This document shows positions 31,832 to 38,925 of a stretch of 38,925 nucleotides of DNA, piece by piece. Made by a program: the position numbers and the translations under genes. Origin of the DNA: Lentisphaeria bacterium (GTDB lineage Bacteria > Verrucomicrobiota > Lentisphaeria > Victivallales > Victivallaceae); assembly GCA_017450705.1 (NCBI GenBank), contig JAFSTC010000009.1:1-38925 (forward strand). Direction: 5' to 3'. The notes below the pieces were generated by a model. That model searched no databases. It was not told the origin of the DNA and saw nothing but the letters and a program-made list of their open reading frames with translations. Position 1 is the first letter of the stretch; every line of letters begins with the position of its first letter.

Positions 31832-34552
31832 ATGCTCGATCTCAATCCCGGCGACAGGTTCGCCGGATGTCAAATCATATCGATGTGCGGCAGGGGAGGC
31901 TACGGGACCGTCTATCTCGCGGAGGACGGTGTCGGCCGGAGGGTGGCCCTGAAACTCGTCAGCACCGTGGACAAGAGGCGCGAACTGGAAGGGATCCGCG
32001 CCTACATGAAGCTTGCGTCCACGTCGAAGCACCTTCTGCCGATCCGTCACGTCGGCATCGAACGGGACGAACTCTTCTACATCATGGAGCCCGCCGATCC
32101 CGTTCCGGGCCTGTCGTTTTATCTCGGCGATACCCTCGGCAAGCGGCTTCGCCAGCAGGGTCGGCTGGATCCCTCCCAGGCCATCGACATCATCCGCAAA
32201 ACGGCTTCAGCCGTGAGGGAGCTTCACCGGGCGGGATTCATCCACCGTGACATCAAGCCGGGGAACATCATCTTTCTTCACGGGGAGCCCGTCCTTTCCG
32301 ATCCCGGACTGTGCTGCTCCGCCGAGCAGTCCGTTTCTCTGGCGGGCACCCTGGGATTTCTGCCGCCGGAATGCTTTTTCGGCGAGGACGTCAACAGCCG
32401 GCAGAGCGACATTTTCGCGCTGGGGAAGTGCCTGTACTGCGCGATCACGGGCGAAGCGCCGGGACGCTTCCCGAGGATCCCCGGCGATCTGGATGCGGCC
32501 GTCTGCCGCAAGATACTGCCGGTCCTTCTCAAGGCCTGCAATGCGAAAAAAGAGAAGCGCTGTGCCGATGTGGATGAATTTCTGCGCAGCCTGCCGACCC
32601 GTCTGCCGCCCCCGAGCCGGTGGACAAAATTCAAGGAGGCCTTCCGGTTCTGGAGACTGATGCACGCCGTTCTGTGGCGGACCATTGTCGTTTCCTGTCT
32701 GCTGGCGGCGCTCCTCGCCGCCGCGGGTGTTCATCATTATCTGAAGAGCCGCAGGGAACATCAGCTTCTGCTGGCCGAATCACGCAAGGAGACCGATGCA
32801 TTCCGGAAGGCGGTCTCGACGGGCGGCGAAGTGTTTCGGCTCCAGCTGGAGGATGCGCTGGGGGAGGCCCGGGGCAGGGGACTTTTTTCTTCGTTGAGCG
32901 ATCTGCCCGCCGAGCCGATCGCTTCGGCGGAAAAATGCCGGGGACTGCGGAAGACCCTCGCCGCCGCCGCGCGGCGGACCGCTGCGCAGATGCGAAAAAC
33001 GGCCGACCCGCTCCGGCGGGTCGCCGCGATGCAGGCTTTCCCCGACACGCCCCTCGGACGCTTTCTCGAACCCGCCGATGCGGAGACACTCCGGCGTGAG
33101 ATGAACGACGATGCCCGGAAAAATTTGCCGCAGAACCGGGAGGCGCCTCAGCCCGGCCGGACCTTCTACTCCGATTCGTCGAGAGCGTTTGAATTTTTCT
33201 ATGTTCCGCCGGGGAAGGGCATTTCGCCGACGACGGGGAAAACGATTTCCATCGACTACCCGTTCTGGGTCGGCAGTTCATGGCTGACGGCTTCCGGTTT
33301 TTCCCGGCTTCTGAGATATGTTCCCCTGGGCGTCCGCGATCTGAGCGATCCCGTCTCCCGGTTTCAGTGGAACGATCTGATTTACGCTTGCCGCGTTGCC
33401 AACGGGCAGTTTCAGATAGTCGCGCCTTTCCCGCCGGGATACATCGTCCGTCCTCTGACCGAGGACGAGTGGGAATATTGTTTCTCCCGCGGGGCCCGGG
33501 ATGAAAGAAACGGCTTCGATTCGGATGCGGCCCGGTTGTTCCGCAACCTGAATTCGCCGCTGAGGGAGCCCGTTCTTTCCGACCGGATCGAACGGCCGGA
33601 TTCCTATATCATTCGCGGGGGGGCGGATGCGAAAAAAAAGGAGCCTCTGCTGAAAAAACGCATTCATGTGGCTTTTTTTCAGGCTTTTGCCTCCACCATC
33701 GGAGCCAGACTTGCCATTGCTCCCGGTGACGGCGGGCTTTACGACAGAGAGGTCCGCACCGGTGTCCCCAACCACCTGATCTTCGGGGGGAAACATTACG
33801 AGTTTTTCGGTCATATCATCTGCAGTTTCAGCAGAAGCGATGCGGAAAATCTCTGCCGGATGCTCGGGGGACGTTTGGCATCGCTGGACTCCGTGGAGTT
33901 GCAGAACGCCCTTTTCGAAACATCTTCCCCGATAGCTGTTTATCATGTCCGTGTCGCAGCGGATTTCAAAGACGGGAAGTGGATGTGGAGCAGCGGAAAA
34001 GCTGTTCAGAACGCTCCGCCGGCGCCTCGGGGGAAGGAGGCTTTTTTCTGGGAAGGCAACCGTTTCCGGCTGCGGGCGATCGCCCGCAGTCTCGGATTTG
34101 TCTGTGAGTGGAGCGAAACCGAATGGAAAAACAGACGAAATTGGCGTCATCGGATACCGCCTGAGATGCTTGTGACCTCTTTCCGGCTGGAGGGAAAGGA
34201 ATATGCCCTGCTGCGTTTTCTCTGTCTCCCCCACCTTCAGCGCCGCTTCGCCGATATTCTCGGCGGAAAACTGGCGGAACCCGAAGCGCCGGAACTGCGG
34301 AAAAAGCTGGCCGCGAAACTGGCGGATGTCTGCGATAAACCTGTCGTTCTCGGCGGGATCTGGCGGAACGGCGGGTATTACTGGCTGACCGGCGGACGCC
34401 GGATCAACGGTCAGTTCGTGCGCAAGGGTGAGTTCATTGACAACTCCGTGTCATCCGCCGTTCCCGCTCTTGATTCCGGCGGGGAATTGTGCTCGATTCA
34501 GATCACAGATCTGTTTTTGGCGGAGTTTCCGGCTGCCGGGTCAGCTCGTTGA
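31832..34552 (+). CDS. Membrane Ser/Thr protein kinase-like protein with FGE-like and two C-type-lectin-like modules
   Basis: A 906-residue protein. Residues 10-255 form a Hanks-type kinase: glycine loop GRGGYGTVY (20-28), VALKLV with Lys41, HRDIKPGNI (138-146), and PPE for APE at 178-180. The DFG motif is changed to D157-P-G. A transmembrane helix lies at about 284-301. The outer part starts with a helical stretch, then a degenerate sulfatase-modifying-factor/FGE-like domain (about 445-630, with FEFFYVPPGKG, YPFWVG and RPLTEDEWEYCFSRGA). Two C-type-lectin-like modules follow: about 651-762 (AENLCRMLGGRLASLDS, GKWMWSSG, GFVCEW) and about 785-900 (FADILGGKLAEPE, VVLGGIWRNGGYYWLTG). ATG 31832 has AAAGG 8 nt upstream. 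It probably senses an external ligand. The last 50 bp overlap the sigma factor gene in antisense. Confidence 0.8.
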   Translation: MLDLNPGDRFAGCQIISMCGRGGYGTVYLAEDGVGRRVALKLVSTVDKRRELEGIRAYMKLASTSKHLLPIRHVGIERDELFYIMEPADPVPGLSFYLGDTLGKRLRQQGRLDPSQAIDIIRKTASAVRELHRAGFIHRDIKPGNIIFLHGEPVLSDPGLCCSAEQSVSLAGTLGFLPPECFFGEDVNSRQSDIFALGKCLYCAITGEAPGRFPRIPGDLDAAVCRKILPVLLKACNAKKEKRCADVDEFLRSLPTRLPPPSRWTKFKEAFRFWRLMHAVLWRTIVVSCLLAALLAAAGVHHYLKSRREHQLLLAESRKETDAFRKAVSTGGEVFRLQLEDALGEARGRGLFSSLSDLPAEPIASAEKCRGLRKTLAAAARRTAAQMRKTADPLRRVAAMQAFPDTPLGRFLEPADAETLRREMNDDARKNLPQNREAPQPGRTFYSDSSRAFEFFYVPPGKGISPTTGKTISIDYPFWVGSSWLTASGFSRLLRYVPLGVRDLSDPVSRFQWNDLIYACRVANGQFQIVAPFPPGYIVRPLTEDEWEYCFSRGARDERNGFDSDAARLFRNLNSPLREPVLSDRIERPDSYIIRGGADAKKKEPLLKKRIHVAFFQAFASTIGARLAIAPGDGGLYDREVRTGVPNHLIFGGKHYEFFGHIICSFSRSDAENLCRMLGGRLASLDSVELQNALFETSSPIAVYHVRVAADFKDGKWMWSSGKAVQNAPPAPRGKEAFFWEGNRFRLRAIARSLGFVCEWSETEWKNRRNWRHRIPPEMLVTSFRLEGKEYALLRFLCLPHLQRRFADILGGKLAEPEAPELRKKLAAKLADVCDKPVVLGGIWRNGGYYWLTGGRRINGQFVRKGEFIDNSVSSAVPALDSGGELCSIQITDLFLAEFPAAGSAR

Positions 34553-35126
34553 TGATGGCGTCCAGTTTTTTCAGACAACGGTGTTTGACCGAATAGATCG
34601 CTCCGGGCGTCTTTCCCGTGCGCCGGACGATCTCCGGGACAGGCTGGTTCTCCAAAACCAGCAGTTCGAAAATCAAAAAAGTCTCGCTCTCGACTGTGCG
34701 CTCCAGGATTTTCAGACTCTGCTCCAGCAGAAAATCTTCATACTCGTGCATGAATTTCACATCAAGCTCGGAAACGGTCTCGTAATCACCGGGGGACAGC
34801 CCGGACGGCAGAAGACGGGCATTCTTCCGGCGGATGTTGAAGGCGACGTTTTTGACGATCTCGAAAAGAAATGTTCTGAATCGGCAGCGCTCCGGGATAT
34901 AAAAGAATGTTTTGAGCCGCTGGGAACAGATCCGCATCACTTCCTGGAGAAGATCCTCCCGTGCATGGACGTCAAGTCCCATGCGGGCGCCGACGGCGGT
35001 TATCATGGCGCTGTACTTGTCGTAAAAGTCACGCCATGCCTGTTCATCCTGTTCCTTCAGCCGCCTCAGCTGGCTGGACCTCGTCGTGAATCCTCTCGCG
35101 TGCTTTGAACGTGTCGGGTTTCGCAT
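34503..35126 (-). CDS. ECF-type sigma-70 family RNA polymerase sigma factor
   Basis: A 207-residue protein with region 2 (AWRDFYDKYSAMI, then DLLQEVMRICSQRLKTF and RFRTFLFEIVKNVAFNIRRK) and region 4 (FLIFELLVLENQPVPEIVRRTGKTPGAIYSVKHRCLKKL). Region 3 is missing, as in extracytoplasmic-function sigma factors. The ATG at 35126 has GGAGAG about 6 nt upstream. There is no zinc-type anti-sigma factor beside it. It lies 57 nt after a small C-terminally anchored protein gene and convergently overlaps the kinase gene by 50 bp. In Planctomycetes and relatives ECF factors are often linked to Ser/Thr kinases, so a kinase-sigma signalling link is reasonable but not shown by the sequence. Confidence 0.88.
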   Translation of the reverse strand: MRNPTRSKHARGFTTRSSQLRRLKEQDEQAWRDFYDKYSAMITAVGARMGLDVHAREDLLQEVMRICSQRLKTFFYIPERCRFRTFLFEIVKNVAFNIRRKNARLLPSGLSPGDYETVSELDVKFMHEYEDFLLEQSLKILERTVESETFLIFELLVLENQPVPEIVRRTGKTPGAIYSVKHRCLKKLDAIINELTRQPETPPKTDL

Positions 35127-35183
35127 CAGATTCTCTCCCTCTCCGGCGGAACGGATTTTTTTGCGATGTCGTTTGCGCGGCTG

Positions 35184-35738
35184 TCAGGCGAAGAGCAGGA
35201 CCAGTGTGACGCAGACGGCGGCCGCCCCGATGAGGATCGCGACTGCCGGAAGATAATTCCCCGCCGTACAGGGGGAGGGGGAGGGCGCCGCCGTTTCGGT
35301 TTTCGCCTCGACGGCAAGTCCCGCCGCTTTCCCCGCGGACTGGAAGTATGATATTTTCAGGCGGTCGAGCTCTCTGAAGAAATCCTGAGAGTCCTGCACG
35401 GTGAGGCCCTGAAGCTGATTCGAGAGCTCGACAAGACTTGCCCGGAATCCTTCCGCGGTACTCCGCTTTGCGGCCAGCTCCTCCAGCGTCGTGCCGACGG
35501 CGGCGAGATCGTGCCGGAGCCGCCCCGCGAACTCGTTGTACTCCCGCTCCGGCGACCGGGAGCTCTGACCGGCAGGGGGAACGACGGGATTTTTGAGATC
35601 GAGATGGATCTCCCTTTCGGGGGCCGCACCGGAGTGTTCGGCGGGTTCCCTGTCTTTCGCGCTCCTCGACTCGTAATTCTCACGCAGACGGTCACGGATG
35701 TTGATGAGATTGTCGCTGATGAAGTTGTCGCGGGGCAT
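35184..35738 (-). CDS. Small protein with a C-terminal membrane anchor, unknown function
   Basis: A 184-residue protein. Residues 1-70 are charged and probably disordered (including ESRSAKDREPAEHSG), 70-135 are helical and Leu/Glu-rich (NEFAGRLRHDLAAVGTTLEE), and a Pro/Ser/Thr linker leads to a hydrophobic tail (AVAILIGAAAVCVTLVLLFA) that ends the protein. There is no N-terminal signal, so it should be tail-anchored with its bulk in the cytoplasm. AAGGA lies 9 nt before ATG 35738. It sits 12 nt after fabH and before the ECF sigma gene. It could be a membrane partner or regulator of the sigma factor, but shows no known anti-sigma motif. Confidence 0.7.
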   Translation of the reverse strand: MPRDNFISDNLINIRDRLRENYESRSAKDREPAEHSGAAPEREIHLDLKNPVVPPAGQSSRSPEREYNEFAGRLRHDLAAVGTTLEELAAKRSTAEGFRASLVELSNQLQGLTVQDSQDFFRELDRLKISYFQSAGKAAGLAVEAKTETAAPSPSPCTAGNYLPAVAILIGAAAVCVTLVLLFA

Positions 35739-35750
35739 GGAGGAAGATCC

Positions 35751-36737
35751 TTAATACCTGATCAGCAGCGCTCCCCAGGTCAGTCCGCCGCCGAAAGAGG
35801 TCATCAGCACCAGGTCGCCGCGCTTCAGCCGTCCTGAGCGTATCGCCTCGTCGAGACAGATGCCGATGGAGGCGGCCGAGGTGTTGCCGTAACGGGCGAT
35901 ATTGCAGAAGACCCGCTCGTTGGGGACCTCCAGCCGCTTGGCGACGGCCTGGATGATGCGGACATTGGCCTGATGGGGGATGACCAGCGCGATATCCGAC
36001 GAGGCCACGCCCGCGTCGCGGATCGTTTCCTCGCAGGCGCTGAGCATGGCGCCCACGGCCAGCTTGAACGTCTCCTTGCCCTCCATGAAGATGGCGTGCA
36101 TCTTTTTGTCGATGGACTCCTGGCAGGCGGGCATGAAACTGCCGCCTGCGGGCAGCTTCAGGATATTGCCGTACTGGCCGTCCGCGTGCAGCGCGCTGGC
36201 CAGGAGCGAGGAGGGGAGCCCGTCATCCTTTTTCTCCAGAAGGACGCAGCTTGCGCCGTCTCCGAAGAGGACGCAGGTGTTGCGGTCGCTCCAGTTGGTG
36301 ATGCATGAAAGTTTCTCCGCGCCGAAGACCAGCGCGTACCGGTATTGCGGACGGGAGTCCAGCAGTGCATAGGCGATCTCGAGCGAGGAAATGAGCCCGG
36401 TGCAGGCCGTGGATATGTCGAAGCAGAAGGCCTTGGGGGCCTTGAAACGGTTCTGCAGCAGGGAGGCCGTGTTGGGGAACGTGTGATCCGGCGTCGTCGT
36501 CGCGACGATGATCACGTCGATCGCGTCCGGAGAGATCCCGGCGGCTTCCATCGCGCGGAGCCCGGCATGGTACGCCATATCCGAAGTGGTTTCATGCTCG
36601 GCCGCGATATGGCGCTGTTCGATCCCGGTCCTGGTCCTGATCCATTCGTCGCTGGTATCGACCATGCGCTCCAGATCGGCGTTGGTCAGTATCTTTTCGG
36701 GAACGTACATCCCCGTTCCGGCTATCCTGATGCTCAT
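35751..36737 (-). CDS. fabH: 3-oxoacyl-ACP synthase III (FabH)
   Basis: A 328-residue condensing enzyme that joins acetyl-CoA to malonyl-ACP to start fatty-acid synthesis. The catalytic triad is visible: Cys112 in FDISTACTGL, His in VIPHQANVRI and Asn in YGNTSAASIG. The thiolase-fold entry (GTGMYVPEKILTN, DEWIRTRTGI) and C-terminal FGGGLTWGALLIRY complete the domain. The length is normal. It is translationally coupled to plsX by a 4-nt ATGA overlap. The rpmF-plsX-fabH order is a classic bacterial cluster. Confidence 0.96.
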   Translation of the reverse strand: MSIRIAGTGMYVPEKILTNADLERMVDTSDEWIRTRTGIEQRHIAAEHETTSDMAYHAGLRAMEAAGISPDAIDVIIVATTTPDHTFPNTASLLQNRFKAPKAFCFDISTACTGLISSLEIAYALLDSRPQYRYALVFGAEKLSCITNWSDRNTCVLFGDGASCVLLEKKDDGLPSSLLASALHADGQYGNILKLPAGGSFMPACQESIDKKMHAIFMEGKETFKLAVGAMLSACEETIRDAGVASSDIALVIPHQANVRIIQAVAKRLEVPNERVFCNIARYGNTSAASIGICLDEAIRSGRLKRGDLVLMTSFGGGLTWGALLIRY

Positions 36738-37792
36738 TTTTGCTCTGTCTGTCCGTCCCGGTCCGTTTCTTCCGCCGTCTGCCTGTTGTTGGCTTCATGA
36801 GCGGCGGCGATCCCCGCGACGATTTTTTCGTTCAGTCTGAAGTGGACGCACTCCGCCGCGACCCTGATGGCGTTGAGGACGGCCTTGGGATTGGAGGAGC
36901 CGTGGCCGATGATGCAAATGCCGTTGATCCCCAGCAGCGGAGCGCCGCCCACGTTGTCGGCGTCTCCGAAAGCTTTGAGCTCCCTGAACACATTCTGAGC
37001 CAGCATCGCCCAGAAGATCCGCAGCGCGTTTTTGCTGAGGACGCGCTTGAGCCATACGAAAGTCGATTTTGCCAGACCTTCTGCGCCTTTGAGCAGCACG
37101 TTCCCGGCGAACCCGTCGCTGATGAGCACATCGGCCCGGCCCTCGAAGATCGTGTCGGCTTCGACGTTTCCGACGAAATTGATGGGCAGCCGTTCAAGAC
37201 GCTTGAAGGCCTCCTTGGTCAGGTCGCATCCCTTGACGTCCTCGCCGCCGACGCTGAGCAGGCCTATGGAGGGATTTTCCTTTTTGAAGAGGTACTGCGC
37301 GTAGATCTCGCCCATGATGGCGAACTGTTCGAGATTGAGCGCCGTGCAGTCGGGGTTCGCCCCCGCGTCGATCAGCAGATAGCGCCCGGTCTGAGACGGC
37401 ATGTTGGCCGCCAGCGCGGGGCGGTCCACGCCGGGGAGGGTGCGCAGAAGCACCTTGGTCGCGGCGACGGTCGCGCCCGTATGCCCCGGCGTGACCATCG
37501 CATCCACCTTGCCCTCCTTGAGGAGCCGCACGCAGGCCGTGATGGAGGAATCCTTCTTGCTCCGGAGCGCAACGGCCGAGAGATCCGACATCTCGCAGAC
37601 CGTCTCCGCGTGAAATACGGTGATGTGCGGATTGTCCGCCAGACCGTATTTTTCCAGATAGAATTTGACCTTGTCGCTGTGACCGACGAGCACGAAATCG
37701 TAATCGGGATACTCCTGAACGGTCAGCGCAAGGCCCTCTATGACCACGCCGGGGGCGTAATCGCCACCCATCGCATCAACGGCAATCTTCAT
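36734..37792 (-). CDS. plsX: Phosphate acyltransferase PlsX
   Basis: A 352-residue enzyme converting acyl-ACP to acyl-phosphate for membrane phospholipid synthesis. Typical segments are KIAVDAMGGDYAPGVVIEG, SSITACVRLLKEGKVDAMV, SPGHTGA-like TPGHTGATVAATKVLL, RPALAANMPSQTGRYLLIDAGANPDC, GLLSVGGEDVKGCDLTKEAF, FVGNVEADTIF and DGFAGNVLLKGAEGL. The last 20 or so residues are a charged tail beyond the usual family end. It lies 74 nt downstream of rpmF and overlaps fabH. It is peripheral to the membrane in other bacteria. Confidence 0.95.
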   Translation of the reverse strand: MKIAVDAMGGDYAPGVVIEGLALTVQEYPDYDFVLVGHSDKVKFYLEKYGLADNPHITVFHAETVCEMSDLSAVALRSKKDSSITACVRLLKEGKVDAMVTPGHTGATVAATKVLLRTLPGVDRPALAANMPSQTGRYLLIDAGANPDCTALNLEQFAIMGEIYAQYLFKKENPSIGLLSVGGEDVKGCDLTKEAFKRLERLPINFVGNVEADTIFEGRADVLISDGFAGNVLLKGAEGLAKSTFVWLKRVLSKNALRIFWAMLAQNVFRELKAFGDADNVGGAPLLGINGICIIGHGSSNPKAVLNAIRVAAECVHFRLNEKIVAGIAAAHEANNRQTAEETDRDGQTEQK

Positions 37793-37866
37793 GATCTTTC
37801 AAGTTCTTCCTGAGTACGGCCGGCCGCGCCGGGAGTCATCCCGCCGCGGCGGAACAGGGGAAACGC

Positions 37867-38046
37867 TTACGCTTCGACGTCGAGGATCTGCTCGCCGCCG
37901 ATCTTGCCGCAGGCGCGGCAGACGCGATGGGGCGCCACGGGGGCCGAACAGTTGGTGCAGTAGTTGGCCTGGACTCCCTCGTAGCGGTTGGCGGCCTTGC
38001 GCTGACGTTTCTGCATACGGGACGATTTTCTTTTCGGAACTGCCAT
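37867..38046 (-). CDS. rpmF: 50S ribosomal protein L32
   Basis: A 59-residue protein starting MAVPKRKSSRMQKRQRKAAN, the standard basic L32 N terminus, followed by a zinc ribbon with CTNC (residues 30-33) and CRAC (43-46). All four cysteines are present, so this is the zinc-binding form. AAGGAGAG lies 7 nt before the ATG. It heads the plsX-fabH cluster, linking ribosome and lipid synthesis as in many bacteria. Confidence 0.96.
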   Translation of the reverse strand: MAVPKRKSSRMQKRQRKAANRYEGVQANYCTNCSAPVAPHRVCRACGKIGGEQILDVEA

Positions 38047-38150
38047 TTTTCACTCTCCTTATATGAACGAAAAAGCGACACACTCTTTCCCTGTCCGCAC
38101 CGCCGGGATCCCTGACGTGCGCCCGCCCGGTACAAACTTGCAACTCACTG

Positions 38151-38178
38151 AATATATCACACTTTTTCATTTTTTCAA
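38151..38178 (-). promoter_or_regulatory. Promoter of the rpmF-plsX-fabH cluster
   Basis: Minus strand TTGAAA (38178-38173), a 16-nt spacer, and TATATT (38156-38151). This leaves a leader of about 100 nt before rpmF. Confidence 0.65.
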
Positions 38179-38298
38179 TACCTTGTTTTGCGGAAAATGC
38201 TCGGGAGAGAGGTGCCGGGATCGAAGATGACGCCTCCTTTTCGTCCCCGCCGGCCTGTGTCACACGGCGTCGCGCGGCGCCGTTTTGTCACATGCCTA
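38179..38298. other. Intergenic stretch between the rpmF promoter and the dnaK control elements
   Basis: Part of the 404-bp gap between rpmF and dnaK. It is GC-rich near 38240-38290. An open frame crosses it, but it has no ribosome site or recognisable protein and looks accidental. I see no RNA gene here. Confidence 0.4.
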
Positions 38299-38315
38299 TG
38301 CGACAAATTGTCGCA
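38299..38315. promoter_or_regulatory. Perfect 17-bp palindrome upstream of dnaK
   Basis: TGCGACAA-A-TTGTCGCA: 8-bp arms about a single central base, typical of a dimeric regulator site. It lies about 75 bp upstream of the GG-N10-GC element and 135 bp before the dnaK ATG, so it could be an activator (enhancer-type) or repressor site. It is not the CIRCE sequence. The regulator is unknown. Confidence 0.55.
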
Positions 38316-38377
38316 CCCAGCGGCGAAAAATCGGCCGCTGCGGCTCCGAAACTGGGATTTTCCGGTCTTTTTCCCGA

Positions 38378-38408
38378 TTGGCACACGCCATGCTGTGCCA
38401 AGGCGTGT
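38378..38408 (+). promoter_or_regulatory. dnaK promoter-region element: overlapping inverted repeats and sigma54-like -24/-12
   Basis: TTGGCACA (38378-38385) and TGTGCCAA (38394-38401) form a perfect inverted repeat with an 8-bp spacer. A second inverted repeat, ACACGCC (38383-38389) and GGCGTGT (38402-38408), overlaps it. The same DNA reads as a sigma54-type promoter: TGGCAC, then ATGCT, with GG (38380-38381) and GC (38392-38393) exactly 10 nt apart. No good sigma70 promoter was seen. It could also be a CIRCE-like repressor site, but arms and spacer differ from the classical TTAGCACTC-N9-GAGTGCTAA. Confidence 0.5.
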
Positions 38409-38450
38409 AAACGGGTTTCCAAAAATAAAATCAACACAGGAGGAAAAATT

Positions 38451-38925
38451 ATGAGCAAGATTCTCGGTATAGATCTCGGGACCACCAACAGCTGCATGGC
38501 TGTCATGGACAACGGGGAGTACAAGATCATCCCCAACGCCGAAGGCAACCGCACCACGCCCTCGATCGTCGCCTTCACCAAGTCCGGTGAAAGACTGGTC
38601 GGGCAGACCGCCAAGCGGCAGGCGGTGACCAATCCCCAGAACACCATCTTTTCCATCAAGCGTCTGATGGGGCGCAAGTACTCGGAAGTCCTGCGCGAGC
38701 GCGAGCTCGTTCCTTATCAGATCGTCGAGGCGGCCAACGGCGACGCGCACGTCAAGGTCGGTGACCACGTCTACTCTCCGCCGGAGATCTCCGCAATGAT
38801 CCTGCAGAAGCTCAAGACCGATGCGGAAGCCTATCTCGGCGAGAAGATCACCCAGGCGGTCATCACCGTTCCGGCATATTTCAACGACAGTCAGCGTCAG
38901 GCCACCAACGACGCGGGCAAGATCG
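38451..38925 (+). CDS. dnaK: Chaperone DnaK (Hsp70), 3'-truncated by the window
   Basis: The first 158 residues of the Hsp70 ATPase domain, running off the window. It has the phosphate-1 motif [69 protein letters not shown] and [15 protein letters not shown]. The ATG at 38451 is preceded by AGGAGG. DnaK folds and protects proteins in the cytosol with DnaJ and GrpE; neither is in the window. The dnaK 5' region is unusual (see the regulatory entries). Confidence 0.97.
   Translation, partial: MSKILGIDLGTTNSCMAVMDNGEYKIIPNAEGNRTTPSIVAFTKSGERLVGQTAKRQAVTNPQNTIFSIKRLMGRKYSEVLRERELVPYQIVEAANGDAHVKVGDHVYSPPEISAMILQKLKTDAEAYLGEKITQAVITVPAYFNDSQRQATNDAGKI

Noticed and set aside
31832-34552. Diversity-generating retroelement variable region in the lectin-like C terminus
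   Set aside because: The fold is suitable, but no template repeat, accessory gene or reverse transcriptase is present in the window and the C terminus is not a near-repeat of any nearby DNA.
38378-38401. Classical CIRCE (HrcA) operator before dnaK
   Set aside because: The arms TTGGCACA/TGTGCCAA with an 8-bp spacer differ from TTAGCACTC-N9-GAGTGCTAA in sequence and spacing, so it is reported only as an inverted repeat.
38188-38454. 88-codon plus-strand frame in the rpmF-dnaK gap
   Set aside because: No Shine-Dalgarno, no family, and it runs through the palindrome and the dnaK control region into the dnaK start.

Overview
The window looks like a chromosomal stretch from a Lentisphaerota (Victivallis-like) or close PVC-superphylum bacterium. 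No 16S gene is present, so this is inferred from gene content: an H-X9-DG pseudopilin, secreted pectate-lyase-superfamily beta-helix proteins under a GntR/LacI-type hybrid regulator, an AIDA-like/FG-GAP surface protein, a eukaryote-like UDP-HexNAc pyrophosphorylase, a kinase with FGE-like and C-type-lectin-like modules, and GC-rich coding DNA. It is mostly dense core genome with one accessory-looking block at the left. No CRISPR array, rRNA, transposase or phage gene was seen.

Left block (1-8.4 kb): the 3' end of a surface-protein gene (+), then a compact minus-strand operon read from about 7.3 kb down to 1.6 kb. Its order is GntR/LacI regulator, beta-helix protein, H-X9-DG pseudopilin, unknown secreted protein, second beta-helix protein. 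A paralogue of the unknown secreted protein lies at 7547-8407. Between that paralogue and the operon promoter is a decayed direct repeat of the 3' end of ftsW.

Envelope/housekeeping block (8.4-14.5 kb, minus): topA, an AsmA-like membrane protein, a UDP-HexNAc pyrophosphorylase and ftsW, closely spaced and apparently one unit. topA ends in three tandem copies of an unfamiliar C-terminal module.

Middle (14.6-20.4 kb): a tRNA-Glu(CUC) followed by a 2[4Fe-4S] ferredoxin and a terminator, then a GT-C type membrane glycosyltransferase (+). Facing it on the minus strand is a set reading stand-alone AICAR formyltransferase, TPR membrane protein, SpoU methyltransferase, WecA-like phosphoglycosyltransferase.

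Right-hand plus operon (20.5-30.5 kb): tmk, holB, a sugar nucleotidyltransferase, a NahK-like sugar kinase, hflX, and a 1647-residue exported coiled-coil/TPR protein. Several junctions are 4-nt ATGA overlaps or short overlaps. An M20 peptidase faces it.

Signalling and lipid block (31.7-38 kb): divergent promoters drive the M20 peptidase and a membrane Ser/Thr-kinase-like protein with FGE-like and two C-type-lectin-like modules. The kinase gene ends in a 50-bp antisense overlap with an ECF-type sigma factor gene, which is preceded by a small C-terminally anchored protein and the classic rpmF-plsX-fabH cluster. The window closes with the start of dnaK, whose upstream region carries a perfect 17-bp palindrome and a GG-N10-GC element inside an inverted repeat.

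Recognisable sigma70-type promoters recur with -10 TATATT or near variants and helped decide several start codons.
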